Shown here piece after piece: positions 19,423-27,627 of a stretch of 64,000 nt of DNA; the first letter of the stretch is position 1, and every line of letters starts with the position of its first letter. A program made the translations under genes and the position numbers. This DNA is from Rhizorhapis suberifaciens. Lineage in GTDB: Bacteria; Pseudomonadota; Alphaproteobacteria; Sphingomonadales; Sphingomonadaceae. The notes under the pieces are model-generated. The model did not search any database and had not been told where the DNA came from. It worked only from the letters and a program-made list of their open reading frames with translations. The stretch lies in assembly GCF_014200045.1 (NCBI RefSeq), contig NZ_JACHOV010000003.1, positions 142,001 to 206,000 of the forward strand, written 5' to 3'.

Positions 19423-20271
19423 TTGCTGATCGCACAGATCACCGACGTCCATCTGGGCTTCGAACCCGGTAATCCAGGCGAGTTCAACCGAACAAGGCTG
19501 GATCAGGTCCTGCGGCTGCTTTGCGAAGGGCCCAATCGTCCGGATCTGCTGCTGGCGACCGGCGATCTGGCCGACAAGGGTGACCCTGAAAGCTACCGGC
19601 AACTACTGGACGCTCTCAGCGCCTGCCCCTTCCCGGTATGGCCCTGCGTCGGCAATCATGACGATCGAGGCAACTTCCTGCGCCATTTCCCCGATCTCCC
19701 AATTGCTGATGGCTTCGTGCAATATGAGGTGGATTTGGGTCCGCTAAGACTGATCGTGCTCGATACCCTTGAAGAGGGCCGCCATGGCGGCGCATTCTGC
19801 GACACTCGCGCCCGCTGGCTTCAGGACCGTCTGGCTGAGCAGCGCGAAAAACCGACAATCGTGGTTATGCATCATCCGCCTGTTGAGGTCGGCATCGACT
19901 GGATGGACATCGGGCCACAAGAACCATGGGTGGGCCGCGTGGCGTCGGCCTTGGCTGGCAGGCGCCAGGTAAAGGCGGTGTTGTGCGGCCATCTTCACCG
20001 CCCCATCGTGGCGCCATGGAATGATACGACCGTCATTATGTGCCCGTCCACCGCTCCTCAACTGGCGCTCGATCTGCGGTCAATCGATTCCGAGCTTCCG
20101 GATGACCGAGCGATGATTGTCGCCGATCCGCCTGCCTTCGCGCTGCATTGGTGGAATGGCCGGGAACTTGTCACGCATTTCGATACCGCTGACGAACATA
20201 AGATGTTGGCCAAATTTGACCGCCGCATGCAATCGCTGGTGCGCGGCCTTCAAGCCGAACGATCTGAATGA
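19423..20271 (+). CDS. CpdA-type cyclic-nucleotide phosphodiesterase (calcineurin-like)
   Basis: About 282 residues with the metallophosphoesterase motifs: QITDVHLG, ATGDLADKG, VGNHDDR, MHHPP and CGHLHRP. This set and length match CpdA, which cleaves 3',5'-cAMP with a binuclear metal site. Two start codons fit: GTG 19417 inside the AGGAGG, or TTG 19423, which has AGGAGG five bases upstream and is preferred. It lies 51 bases after the decaheme gene. Next to a protein with two cNMP-binding domains, the likely role is to lower the cNMP that controls the electron-transfer complex. Confidence 0.82.
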   Translation: MLIAQITDVHLGFEPGNPGEFNRTRLDQVLRLLCEGPNRPDLLLATGDLADKGDPESYRQLLDALSACPFPVWPCVGNHDDRGNFLRHFPDLPIADGFVQYEVDLGPLRLIVLDTLEEGRHGGAFCDTRARWLQDRLAEQREKPTIVVMHHPPVEVGIDWMDIGPQEPWVGRVASALAGRRQVKAVLCGHLHRPIVAPWNDTTVIMCPSTAPQLALDLRSIDSELPDDRAMIVADPPAFALHWWNGRELVTHFDTADEHKMLAKFDRRMQSLVRGLQAERSE

Positions 20272-20339
20272 TCGCCGCCTTATTTATGCCGCAAAGCAGC
20301 AAAAGCACCGATTTTCGACCTATTCCCATGCTTCTGTAG

Positions 20340-20622
20340 GCGGTGTAGACTTTGCAGGCTGCGGTCGGCGCCCAAGCCCAAGGCAGGGTGTTCGCAGGAG
20401 AGTGATGCACCGGTGCAAGTCCGGAAATCAGCCGATCGCAGCGCCTTTCTCCGCTCTGGAATGTACTGCAATTGCGCCACTTCCATGTACGATTGCAGAA
20501 AATGCAATCGTTCGCGAGTCTTTCGCAATTGCGGAATGATCGGTAGTGTCCCATATCAAAATGGCCTTTCAGGCATCCTCTCCTAAGACTTTAGGCCGGT
20601 CCTCTGGACCGGCCTTTTTTTT
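20340..20622 (+). ncRNA. Candidate small RNA
   Basis: Stacked hairpins (20406-20417; 20490-20510) end in a perfect intrinsic terminator far from any upstream coding region, as expected of an independently transcribed sRNA. The stretch GGTGCAAGTCCGG (20412-20424) recalls a cobalamin-riboswitch core, but the rest of that motif is missing. The 5' end is a guess, as I could not place a clear promoter. The alternative is a long 3' UTR of the phosphodiesterase mRNA. Confidence 0.35.
20593..20622 (+). terminator. Rho-independent terminator
   Basis: A 10-bp perfect stem AGGCCGGTCC / GGACCGGCCT closes a 3-base loop (TCT) and runs into a tract of eight T residues. It is oriented for plus-strand transcription, ending either the redox operon or the candidate small RNA. 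Confidence 0.93.
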
Positions 20623-20875
20623 CGCCGCCGCTCTGGGAGCCTCGGCGATAACATGTCGGACATTTCTAGAACTGTGCTGGTGTAAAGTCAGCTAGAAGCA
20701 GCCACCTAGACCGCGTCGCTCACCGCATCAAAGCGACATGAAGGGCGCACGGACAAGCTCGAAAGAAACGAGTGTTGAGGACCACAAGTGCGGGATCATG
20801 TGGTGCGAAGCGGCCTGTTGGTTGCGACCTAAAAGCAGGCATGACTACGCTACATTCCAAACCTATAGTGTTTCA

Positions 20876-21493
20876 ATGACTTCGCCCGTCCTATCTGTTC
20901 TGCCCTGGTTGGACGTTGCGGGGCTTTCCCTGTTTGCGGCTTCCGGGGCGCTCGCGGCCGCCCGCAAGCAACTCGATTTCATAGGCGCATGCTTTTTCGC
21001 GCTCATTACCGCGACTGGCGGAGGAACCCTTCGCGATGTGCTAATCGGAGCGCCGATCTTTTGGATGCACGACGCGACGCCGGTCATCTTATGTGTGCTA
21101 GTAGCAATTGCCTCCTGGATCGTACCGCTTCGCTGGTGGCCGGAGCGGGCGTTGGACTGGCTTGATGGCGTCGGACTGGCTGCCTATGCCGTTTATGGAG
21201 CGGGGAAGGCTCTGCAGTTTGGAATAGCAGCCATTTCCGCCGTAGCTGCCGGCGTGATCACTGCCTGCGTCGGGGGCATTATCCGCGATATTACTGCGGG
21301 CGTGCCATCGGTTCTCATGCGACACGAGTTGTATGTCACTGCGGCCCTGCTGTCAGCAGCTTCGTTTGTCGGACTGACGAGCTTAGGCATTGAAGCACCT
21401 TTTCCCGCATATCTGTCCGTCAGCCTGGGGTTCGCACTGCGGGCGGCGGCGATACAGTGGCACTTTGCTCTGCCGCCCCATCGTGGCGCCTGA
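20876..21493 (+). CDS. TRIC-family cation channel (UPF0126/YadS-like)
   Basis: 205 residues and six to seven hydrophobic helices with two inverted Gly-rich repeats, FALITATGGGTLRDVLIG and AGVITACVGGIIRDITAGV. The GGG/GGxxRD signature is that of prokaryotic trimeric intracellular cation channel homologues, which conduct K+ or small cations or solutes; some UPF0126 members have been linked to amino-acid transport. ATG 20876 gives the conserved start, while the open frame to 20738 adds an unrelated Cys-rich stretch. It stands alone on the plus strand. Confidence 0.88.
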   Translation: MTSPVLSVLPWLDVAGLSLFAASGALAAARKQLDFIGACFFALITATGGGTLRDVLIGAPIFWMHDATPVILCVLVAIASWIVPLRWWPERALDWLDGVGLAAYAVYGAGKALQFGIAAISAVAAGVITACVGGIIRDITAGVPSVLMRHELYVTAALLSAASFVGLTSLGIEAPFPAYLSVSLGFALRAAAIQWHFALPPHRGA

Positions 21494-21667
21494 GCGCAAG
21501 GTCAAGGCCACCGCTGCCCGAAGCTGCCTATCTCCTATTCTCCGGCGTCAGCGGCGCAGCCAATGCAACCATTTCCGGGTGATCGGCGTTTGTACTCTTC
21601 ATCTTCATCGGATACATCCAAGCGGGGACGGCGAGGCCGTGTCAGGTGACTTATTTAAGGACCGTAA

Positions 21668-22048
21668 GTGGCAAAAAGAGTTCTCGTTGTCGAGGATAAC
21701 GAACTCAACCTGAAGCTCTTCTGCGATCTGTTGCGTGCCCATGGACATGTGACGGAGCCGGTCCGTGATGGCCGCGAAGTGGTGGACCGCGCTCATAGTT
21801 TTTCGCCGGATCTTGTCATCATGGACATCCAGTTGCCTCATATCAGCGGCCTTGAACTGATTGAGGCGTTGAAAAAGGATGAGGCCCTCGCCCGGGTGCC
21901 GATCATGGCGGTAACAGCCTATGCGGGAAAGGGGGATGAAGACCGCATTCGCGCCGCCGGCGCCGAAGCTTATGTGTCCAAGCCCATATCGGTGATGAAG
22001 TTCATTGAAACGGTAGAAAGCCTGTTCAAAGGCCGCATTCCGGCCTGA
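21668..22048 (+). CDS. divK: Single-domain response regulator DivK
   Basis: 126 residues, a receiver domain only: KRVLVVEDNELNLKLF supplies the acidic pair, VIMDIQLPHISGLELI the phosphoacceptor Asp (about 53), then the conserved Thr and SKPIS Lys. The NELNLKLF and PHISGLE segments are typical of DivK, which with PleC/DivJ controls asymmetric division in alphaproteobacteria. It begins with GTG and AAGG seven bases upstream. In many relatives divK is followed by pleD; here an epimerase operon converges instead. Confidence 0.92.
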   Translation: MAKRVLVVEDNELNLKLFCDLLRAHGHVTEPVRDGREVVDRAHSFSPDLVIMDIQLPHISGLELIEALKKDEALARVPIMAVTAYAGKGDEDRIRAAGAEAYVSKPISVMKFIETVESLFKGRIPA

Positions 22049-22089
22049 CGGGCCATGTTGCCGATGGCGCCGCCGCCTCTTGGAAGAGG

Positions 22090-23073
22090 TCAGCTGTGTC
22101 CCTGCGCGCCGTAATAGCTTTGATACCAGGCGGCGAACCGTTGAAGGCCCTCCTGCAGCATTACCTTCGGCCGGTATCCGATAAGTGCGTGGAGTTGCGA
22201 CACATCCGCGTAGGTCGCCGTCACATCTCCAGGCTGCATCGGCCGCATGACCTTTTGCGCTTCCCGCGCCAATGCCTTTTCCAGCGTGGAAATCATATCC
22301 ATCAGGCCTACCGGATGACTATCGCCGATGTTCAGGATGCGCTGGGTGGACAAGGGAGGTGGATTGTCCAGCGCACCGATCACGCCATCGACGATATCGT
22401 CGATATAGGTGAAATCGCGCGCCATTTTGCCTTCGCCATAAACCTCTATCGCCTGTCCGGACATGATCTTCTGCGTGAAGCTGAAATAGGCCATGTCGGG
22501 ACGGCCCCAGGGACCATAAACGGTGAAGAAACGAAGGCCGGTCTGCGGAAAACCGTAGAGATTGGCATAGGCGGCGCTCATCAACTCGCAAGCACGTTTT
22601 GTCGCGGCATAAAGCGAAACGGGACTCGCCGCAGGCTCATCTTCCGTAAAACCTGCGCCACCCAAAGGCTTGTCGCCATAGACGGAACTGGAGGACGCAT
22701 AGACGAGATGCTCAAAGCCTTCTGCATGGCGGCAAGCTTCAAGCACAGACAAATGGCCGGCCAGGTTGGATTTTTCATATGCGAAAGGATTTTCCAGGCT
22801 GTAGCGAACACCTGCCTGCGCCGCTAGGTGGACGATCCGTCGCACGGCGTTGTCGCGAACCAGCGCCGCCATGGCGGGAGCATCCGCTATGTCCATCCGC
22901 TCCATGCGAAAGCCGGAGCGCTGCTCCAGCGTGGCTGCACGCGCTTCTTTCAGTGAGGGGTCATAATAATCGTTGAAATTGTCGACGCCTATCACCGTTT
23001 CGCCCCGGTCCAGCAGCCGGTGCGCGACGGCATGTCCGATGAAGCCCGCAGCGCCGGTCACGATGATCGTCAT
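22090..23073 (-). CDS. NAD-dependent epimerase, UDP-glucuronate 4-epimerase type
   Basis: 327 residues of the extended SDR family: TGAAGFIGHAVAHRLL binds NAD, GVDNFNDYYDPSLKEAR and the YAATKRACELM catalytic Tyr/Lys follow, plus SSSSVYG. The GVDNxNDYYDxxLK motif is typical of UDP-glucuronate/galacturonate 4-epimerases (LpsL/CapI) supplying uronic acids for capsule, LPS or exopolysaccharide. It is the last gene of a group with an outer-membrane barrel, a Wza-type exporter and a sulfotransferase. Confidence 0.9.
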   Translation of the reverse strand: MTIIVTGAAGFIGHAVAHRLLDRGETVIGVDNFNDYYDPSLKEARAATLEQRSGFRMERMDIADAPAMAALVRDNAVRRIVHLAAQAGVRYSLENPFAYEKSNLAGHLSVLEACRHAEGFEHLVYASSSSVYGDKPLGGAGFTEDEPAASPVSLYAATKRACELMSAAYANLYGFPQTGLRFFTVYGPWGRPDMAYFSFTQKIMSGQAIEVYGEGKMARDFTYIDDIVDGVIGALDNPPPLSTQRILNIGDSHPVGLMDMISTLEKALAREAQKVMRPMQPGDVTATYADVSQLHALIGYRPKVMLQEGLQRFAAWYQSYYGAQGHS

Positions 23074-23223
23074 TTACATGGTCCTCCAGTCGGGGTCCGA
23101 CCAGGTCGCGCTAGCGAACCCGGCCGGAACTAGGGTCCTGACCCTAAGGCACTGGCTATGGACGGCCGGTGCGGCCGTCAAGGCGCTGTCAGACAGGCCG
23201 GACGAGTTGCTTCGCCCGACGGT

Positions 23224-24474
23224 TCAATATCTGAGCCGCACTGCCAGACCGAGTTGCCAACGGTTATAATCTTCGCCCTGCACTTCGCTCTGGCGGCCAG
23301 TGTAACGGCCAAGAGCGGAAAAAGAGACGAGCCTATTCAACAGATATTCGAGCTCTCCATCAACGATCACTCGGTCCTGATCGATGCCGGAAATTCCACG
23401 ATAGCGTGTATCGCGATACTCGACACCCCCACCAAAGCGAATGTTGTGCCGAATTTCCTGCTCAACGCCCAATCTCACCCTCATATCTGTACGGCCGGTG
23501 ACGCCCGGCTGGACCGTGGCCACGTCGCCCCGGAAGGCGGTCAGCTCAAGCTCCGTACGGGGCGTGACCTGGTAATTCAGACCCGCGCCGAAGTGGAACC
23601 CGGTATCCTTCTTCAGCGTCGGATCATCAGGATCGAAACGATACGCGCCGGCATAGATATCGCCGCTTAGTTTCCCGCCCGGATCAATCTGAACGCCAGC
23701 GGAGGCGTTATAGGTGGTTGAATCGCGGTCAACGCCGACGACACTTGTACCAAGGCGATAATCGCGACGACGTACCTGGCCCTGCCCAAAGACGTTGAGA
23801 GCCCCAGAGACGAGATACAGAGCTCTTACGGTGCCGGTATAGGTGGTGCGGTCACGCTCATCATCGACCGGATTGCGGTAGTCGAGCTTTTCAACTTCTC
23901 CGCGAACCTGAACGCCAAGCCTCGATCCCCGAATGCTGGCGAACAGATCGCCGCCATATTCGTTAAACAGGCGAGGCCCCACCGTCGTATCGGTGCGGGC
24001 TTCGGGATCGCCACGTTCTTCAGCGGTGCGGACAAAACGAACGGAACCGCCAAATTGCGCCTGCTCGGATGGTCGAGCCACAATGCGCGACATCGCGCCG
24101 AAAGTTGTGCTATTTTCCGATTCATGATCGACGTACCGGCGTAGTCCCACAAACCCTTGCGTGGTCCAGGCCAGCTTTTGATTATCGAGGTCGAACGCGA
24201 TCCGCGGAACCGCGTTTATGACGACGTCATTGTCCTTACCGCTCTCCTCGGCATAAATGTTGTTGTCATAATAACCAGTAACATCCAGTTCGGGCCTGAT
24301 AATGAAATTGCCGGCCTGTAATGTGCGGGGCTCATAGCCCTCCGGCATTTTGCGTTCCGCCTTGAAACCTTCGGGCTCCAGTTGCGCCAGGGCCGGCGTT
24401 ACCGACCCAAGTACGCCTGCCGCCGCCAGCACCGGCCACAGAGATCTGGCCGCAATCCTGCGTTGGTTCTGCAT
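23224..24474 (-). CDS. Outer-membrane beta-barrel protein of the polysaccharide locus
   Basis: 416 residues with a signal peptide (AARSLWPVLAAAGVLGSVTPALA) and many alternating strands ending LGLAVRLRY, with a C-terminal aromatic as required by the BAM machinery. RPELDVTGYYDNNIYAEESG is typical of the BBP2-type barrels found next to Wza/GumB-like exporters in sphingomonads. It is probably involved in polysaccharide passage or anchoring. Start ATG 24474; nine further codons are open upstream. It lies 106 bases downstream of the Wza-type gene. Confidence 0.82.
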   Translation of the reverse strand: MQNQRRIAARSLWPVLAAAGVLGSVTPALAQLEPEGFKAERKMPEGYEPRTLQAGNFIIRPELDVTGYYDNNIYAEESGKDNDVVINAVPRIAFDLDNQKLAWTTQGFVGLRRYVDHESENSTTFGAMSRIVARPSEQAQFGGSVRFVRTAEERGDPEARTDTTVGPRLFNEYGGDLFASIRGSRLGVQVRGEVEKLDYRNPVDDERDRTTYTGTVRALYLVSGALNVFGQGQVRRRDYRLGTSVVGVDRDSTTYNASAGVQIDPGGKLSGDIYAGAYRFDPDDPTLKKDTGFHFGAGLNYQVTPRTELELTAFRGDVATVQPGVTGRTDMRVRLGVEQEIRHNIRFGGGVEYRDTRYRGISGIDQDRVIVDGELEYLLNRLVSFSALGRYTGRQSEVQGEDYNRWQLGLAVRLRY

Positions 24475-24580
24475 AATGGTGAACTCCCTGAAACTTATCA
24501 TTCATGGGTCGCCTGCGCCCGTTCGCGCCCGCGACCCAATATTCATGACTATGGATGTAAAGACCAGCCCTATTCGTCTG

Positions 24581-25168
24581 TTAGAACCAGCTTTCCTTGA
24601 TACGGATCGTATCGCCGGGCAATACTGTCGTATTCTCTCTGGCTCGCCCAGTGACGCCTCGACCCTCTATAGCGCGGGTGATCGTCATGTTTTTCTGGTC
24701 TGCGCGGAAGGTGAAACCACCCGCCATCGACACGGCCGTAAGGACAGACATGCCGGGACGATAGGGATATTCGCCAGGACTTTTGACCTCGCCCAATATA
24801 TAGAAGGGCCGGTATTTCGTGACCTGCACGTTCACGCTTGGCGAACGAAGAATCTGCCGTTCAAAAAGGACTTTGGCAATGTCCGACTGCAACTCGCCGA
24901 CTGTCTTGCCCCTTGCTTGAATGTTATCGATGAGCGGCAATGAAATCACTCCACTGTCGCTGACCACATAATTATTGTTGAGCGCGTCGAGGCCATAGGC
25001 GGTAATCCGGACCTCATCGCCAGCATCGAGGCGATAAAGCGTGGCTTGCGGCGAGGATGCGGAGGCCGGCAAATCCGCTGCCGAACCGCCAGATGCGCAG
25101 GCGGTCACTAATCCAAGCGCGGCTATCATCAGCATCAGCTTATGGCACATCCGGCCGAGTTCAGTCAT
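24581..25168 (-). CDS. Polysaccharide export lipoprotein (Wza/GumB family)
   Basis: 195 residues. The N-terminus has a lipoprotein signal peptide with lipobox LVTACAS. A polysaccharide export domain follows (YRLDAGDEVRITAYGLDAL, SGVISLPLIDNIQARGKT) and then a SLBB-type domain (FYILGEVKSPGEYPYRPGMS). Such proteins form the outer-membrane exit of Wzx/Wzy-type exopolysaccharide systems. It lies between the sulfotransferase and barrel genes on the same strand. No Wzc kinase or polymerase is in the window, so the rest of the system is elsewhere. Confidence 0.9.
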   Translation of the reverse strand: MTELGRMCHKLMLMIAALGLVTACASGGSAADLPASASSPQATLYRLDAGDEVRITAYGLDALNNNYVVSDSGVISLPLIDNIQARGKTVGELQSDIAKVLFERQILRSPSVNVQVTKYRPFYILGEVKSPGEYPYRPGMSVLTAVSMAGGFTFRADQKNMTITRAIEGRGVTGRARENTTVLPGDTIRIKESWF

Positions 25169-25342
25169 GTCGTGCTCCCATACTGCCTTCCTCTTAACCT
25201 AAACGAAGGACGCAACCGGAGCTTTGGCGATTCCGGCATGGCGTTCAATCCCTTTGGGTGTCTCATTCGGTAAATTACCCCTTTTTCCCGACATCAGGAT
25301 GATGAAGAAGCCCCATAACACGCGAGCCGCGCTTTTGATCCT

Positions 25343-26191
25343 TCACGCAGCCTTTCGGGCTGCTGGGAGCCATGGCGACAGATCCCTGCGGATGAGCTTT
25401 CCAAGCCGATCGACCTCAGGAGCGTAGAATTCTTCGAGATGTGCGCGCAAATCTGCGCTCAGGGGCGGGCAATAGGGTGGCCGCCCAAGCTTGCTTCTGG
25501 CCGCTTCGAACAGGCGGTTTCCATGCAAGCGCCGCACCGCTTGATGAACAGGGCGCCAGAGGTGGTGAAGTCGATGCGGATGCAGGGACTGTTCGTCGAC
25601 CTTTTCGTCGGCCTTTTCCCGCCGCACTTCGACAAAATGGAACGGGACGCCAAGATGGGCGCACACCTCTTCCATCACCCAGACAGGCCGCTCCCGTATG
25701 TCATCATGAAGCAGGATCTTGATCTGGCTGCGTGGGAAATGATTCATCCACCGCTTGAGGTGATGGAAATACAGGCCATCGTCCAGGATGGGTGGAACCG
25801 ATGCATTTGAGGGCGTCAAATGGTCCTCCGGCGGCCCCTTCAAGAGGCCGTGGCGAAGCTGCATTCGGTATTCAGAATAGGCCCGGTCGACGGGATTACG
25901 GAGCTGCACGATGAGGGGTATATCGGGCAGCAGTTCCGCGATGCGCCGGGCCGCATCCGGATGCGCTAAGTAATCCGTCGATTTTTCTCCCGGCAACTGG
26001 CCGGCTCCCGCTTCGCGGAAGAACTGACTGTACCAACTAAAACCTTGTCGGAACTTTACGCTGAAAAAATGCGGCTCAATCGGTGGCAGGAAAAGCGCAG
26101 GATTGTGTCGCAGTTGAAATGCCAGCCAAGAGGTCGCCGCTTTGACAGCGCCGATCATGATAAACTGCGGAAGGATATGAAGGCCGCTCAT
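25343..26191 (-). CDS. Sulfotransferase (heparan N-deacetylase/sulfotransferase-like)
   Basis: 282 residues. The 5'-PAPS loop appears as IGAVKAATSWLAFQLRHN and the 3'-phosphate binding segment as LIVQLRNPVDRAYSEYRMQL, both characteristic of carbohydrate sulfotransferases of the NDST type. It transfers sulfate from PAPS to sugar hydroxyl or amino groups. As the first gene of the minus-strand group with Wza, barrel and epimerase genes, it suggests that the exported polysaccharide is sulfated. The C-terminus is rich in His/Arg. Confidence 0.87.
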   Translation of the reverse strand: MSGLHILPQFIMIGAVKAATSWLAFQLRHNPALFLPPIEPHFFSVKFRQGFSWYSQFFREAGAGQLPGEKSTDYLAHPDAARRIAELLPDIPLIVQLRNPVDRAYSEYRMQLRHGLLKGPPEDHLTPSNASVPPILDDGLYFHHLKRWMNHFPRSQIKILLHDDIRERPVWVMEEVCAHLGVPFHFVEVRREKADEKVDEQSLHPHRLHHLWRPVHQAVRRLHGNRLFEAARSKLGRPPYCPPLSADLRAHLEEFYAPEVDRLGKLIRRDLSPWLPAARKAA

Positions 26192-26823
26192 GCTGCGCTT
26201 CCCGCCATGCCCTTCCTCTCAGGTGTCGCCAGGTTCTTGAAGCGGTCCCTGCGACATATGCATTAGCAGAGCCCGCCTGCATCTCTTCTAGCGCAAGCAT
26301 AGACATAAGGAACTTGCCCGAGCAGTCATTATACCGAAATGTCTGCACGGCTCGCATGGTTTACCGCGTCGCTCAGTAGAGTGAGGGGCAGGCAATTTTG
26401 GTTTTTTCATCCGAGTTCAGCAATAGCCCATTTGACGACTCGCATCGACGTGCTTTGTTTCAAGTTGGATGGATGAGGCCCCTTGTCCGATTACGTACCA
26501 ATGGCCAGGAAGGCCTTACGACCTTAGGCGTACCAATAAAGTTACATCATCGTAACGATGTTCGATATAAGTTCTTGGAAATAATTTGCTTTTTTGCGCC
26601 GCAACAATGTATGGCGCATTTTGGGACACAACTTTAGGGCTAATTCATTTGAAGCTGCGCAAAGTGGTAAATGATGATATAACCCTTCCCTTCGGATGAC
26701 GAGAAAAACTCGCCCCGAATTGATGTAAATGTGTGTCTTTTCCTGCGGGTTTCCACCGGCCAGCAGGAATTTCGTAAATTTGGGTCGCCTCGTATGCTGT
26801 CGATTGCAGAAGAGGGGAAAGCT
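26192..26823. other. Divergent intergenic region upstream of the sulfotransferase and LuxR genes
   Basis: About 630 bases, lower in GC than its surroundings, with no convincing gene. It contains a dyad GTTAC-ATCATC-GTAAC (26541-26556), a possible regulator site between the two divergent units. Confidence 0.6.
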
Positions 26824-27564
26824 GTGACTCACGACATTGAAGTATCCCTGTTGGGAAGAAATGAAATAGTACGCGAAGGTTTACGTCGAATCCTGACCGA
26901 AGAACATTTTCAGGTTACCGCTTCGGTAGAAGACTCGGCTCAACTTCGCGTTACGGTTAAAGACCAGACCGGCTTTCGTAGCCACATTATCATCATCGAC
27001 AATGGACCAGATCAATTCGGGCTGGAAAACTGTCGCAAGCTGCAGCAACGTTTTCCGGGCTCCAAGCTGGTTCTTCTAGCCGATGAGTTCGATTATGGCG
27101 AAGTGGCGGAGGCCTTTCGCGCCGGCGTCGACGGTTATATCGTCAAGGAGATATCCTGCGAGCCGCTGATCAGTTCGCTGCATCTTGTATCCATGGGCGA
27201 AAAGGTCATGCCGTCCCAGCTTGCAGGCACTTTGGCCAATGGCAATGGGGCAATGGCACGGCGCAACTGGCGGGAAAGCATCGCCGACGTCAACCTCTCG
27301 GAGAGAGAGGTAGAGATACTACGCTGCCTGATCCTGGGCTATGCCAACAAGGTCATTTCGCGACGGCTCACTATCAGCGAAGCCACAGTGAAAGTCCACG
27401 TAAAGGCCATTCTCCGGAAGCTGCGGGTATCTAACCGCACGCAGGCGGCGATCTGGGCCGTAAAGCGGGGTCTGGAAACGCACCTCGCTGCGCAGCCGAA
27501 AGATCGTACGATTTTGAATGACGACGATAGCGGCTTCGAACTTCTGTCCGACTGCGCCGCATAG
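26824..27564 (+). CDS. LuxR-type response regulator with atypical receiver
   Basis: About 246 residues from GTG 26824, which has GAGGGG seven bases upstream; an in-frame ATG at 26794 lacks a ribosome site. The N-terminal receiver-like domain starts IEVSLLGRNEIVREGLRRIL, where the usual acidic DD pair is replaced, though an Asp remains in IIIIDNGPD. The C-terminal helix-turn-helix is a standard LuxR/FixJ type (LSEREVEILRCLILGYANKVI...SEATVKVHVKAILRKL). It faces the polysaccharide operon and pairs with the similar gene at 27628, suggesting control of exopolysaccharide genes. Confidence 0.87.
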   Translation: MTHDIEVSLLGRNEIVREGLRRILTEEHFQVTASVEDSAQLRVTVKDQTGFRSHIIIIDNGPDQFGLENCRKLQQRFPGSKLVLLADEFDYGEVAEAFRAGVDGYIVKEISCEPLISSLHLVSMGEKVMPSQLAGTLANGNGAMARRNWRESIADVNLSEREVEILRCLILGYANKVISRRLTISEATVKVHVKAILRKLRVSNRTQAAIWAVKRGLETHLAAQPKDRTILNDDDSGFELLSDCAA

Positions 27565-27587
27565 GCCTTGCAGCCTGATCCACGTGC

Positions 27588-27622
27588 CAGGGGCATTTCC
27601 GCAAAAAGTGGGAATGCCCCTG
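27588..27622. terminator. Terminator-like hairpin between convergent genes
   Basis: CAGGGGCATTTCC pairs with GGGAATGCCCCTG (13 bp, one G-T wobble) around a 9-base loop. It lies between the stop codons of two convergent LuxR-type genes (27564 and 27628) and could stop transcription from both sides, though T-tracts are weak. Confidence 0.55.
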
Positions 27623-27627
27623 TCTCC

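Larger units (their letters stand above)
20272..20875 (+). other. Intergenic region with structured RNA signals
   Basis: About 600 bases without a convincing protein gene. It holds a self-complementary element TGCACCGGTGCA (20406-20417), a hairpin CGATTGCA-GAAAA-TGCAATCG (20490-20510) and a strong rho-independent terminator (20593-20622) lying 320 bases after the last stop codon. The rest, 20630-20875, contains only the upstream region of the channel gene. Confidence 0.6.

Noticed and set aside
20380-20480. Cobalamin riboswitch or group II intron fragment suggested by GGTGCAAGTCC
   Set aside because: The B12 box and surrounding pairing elements are not visible, no cobalamin gene follows and there is no intron-encoded protein; kept only as part of a candidate sRNA.
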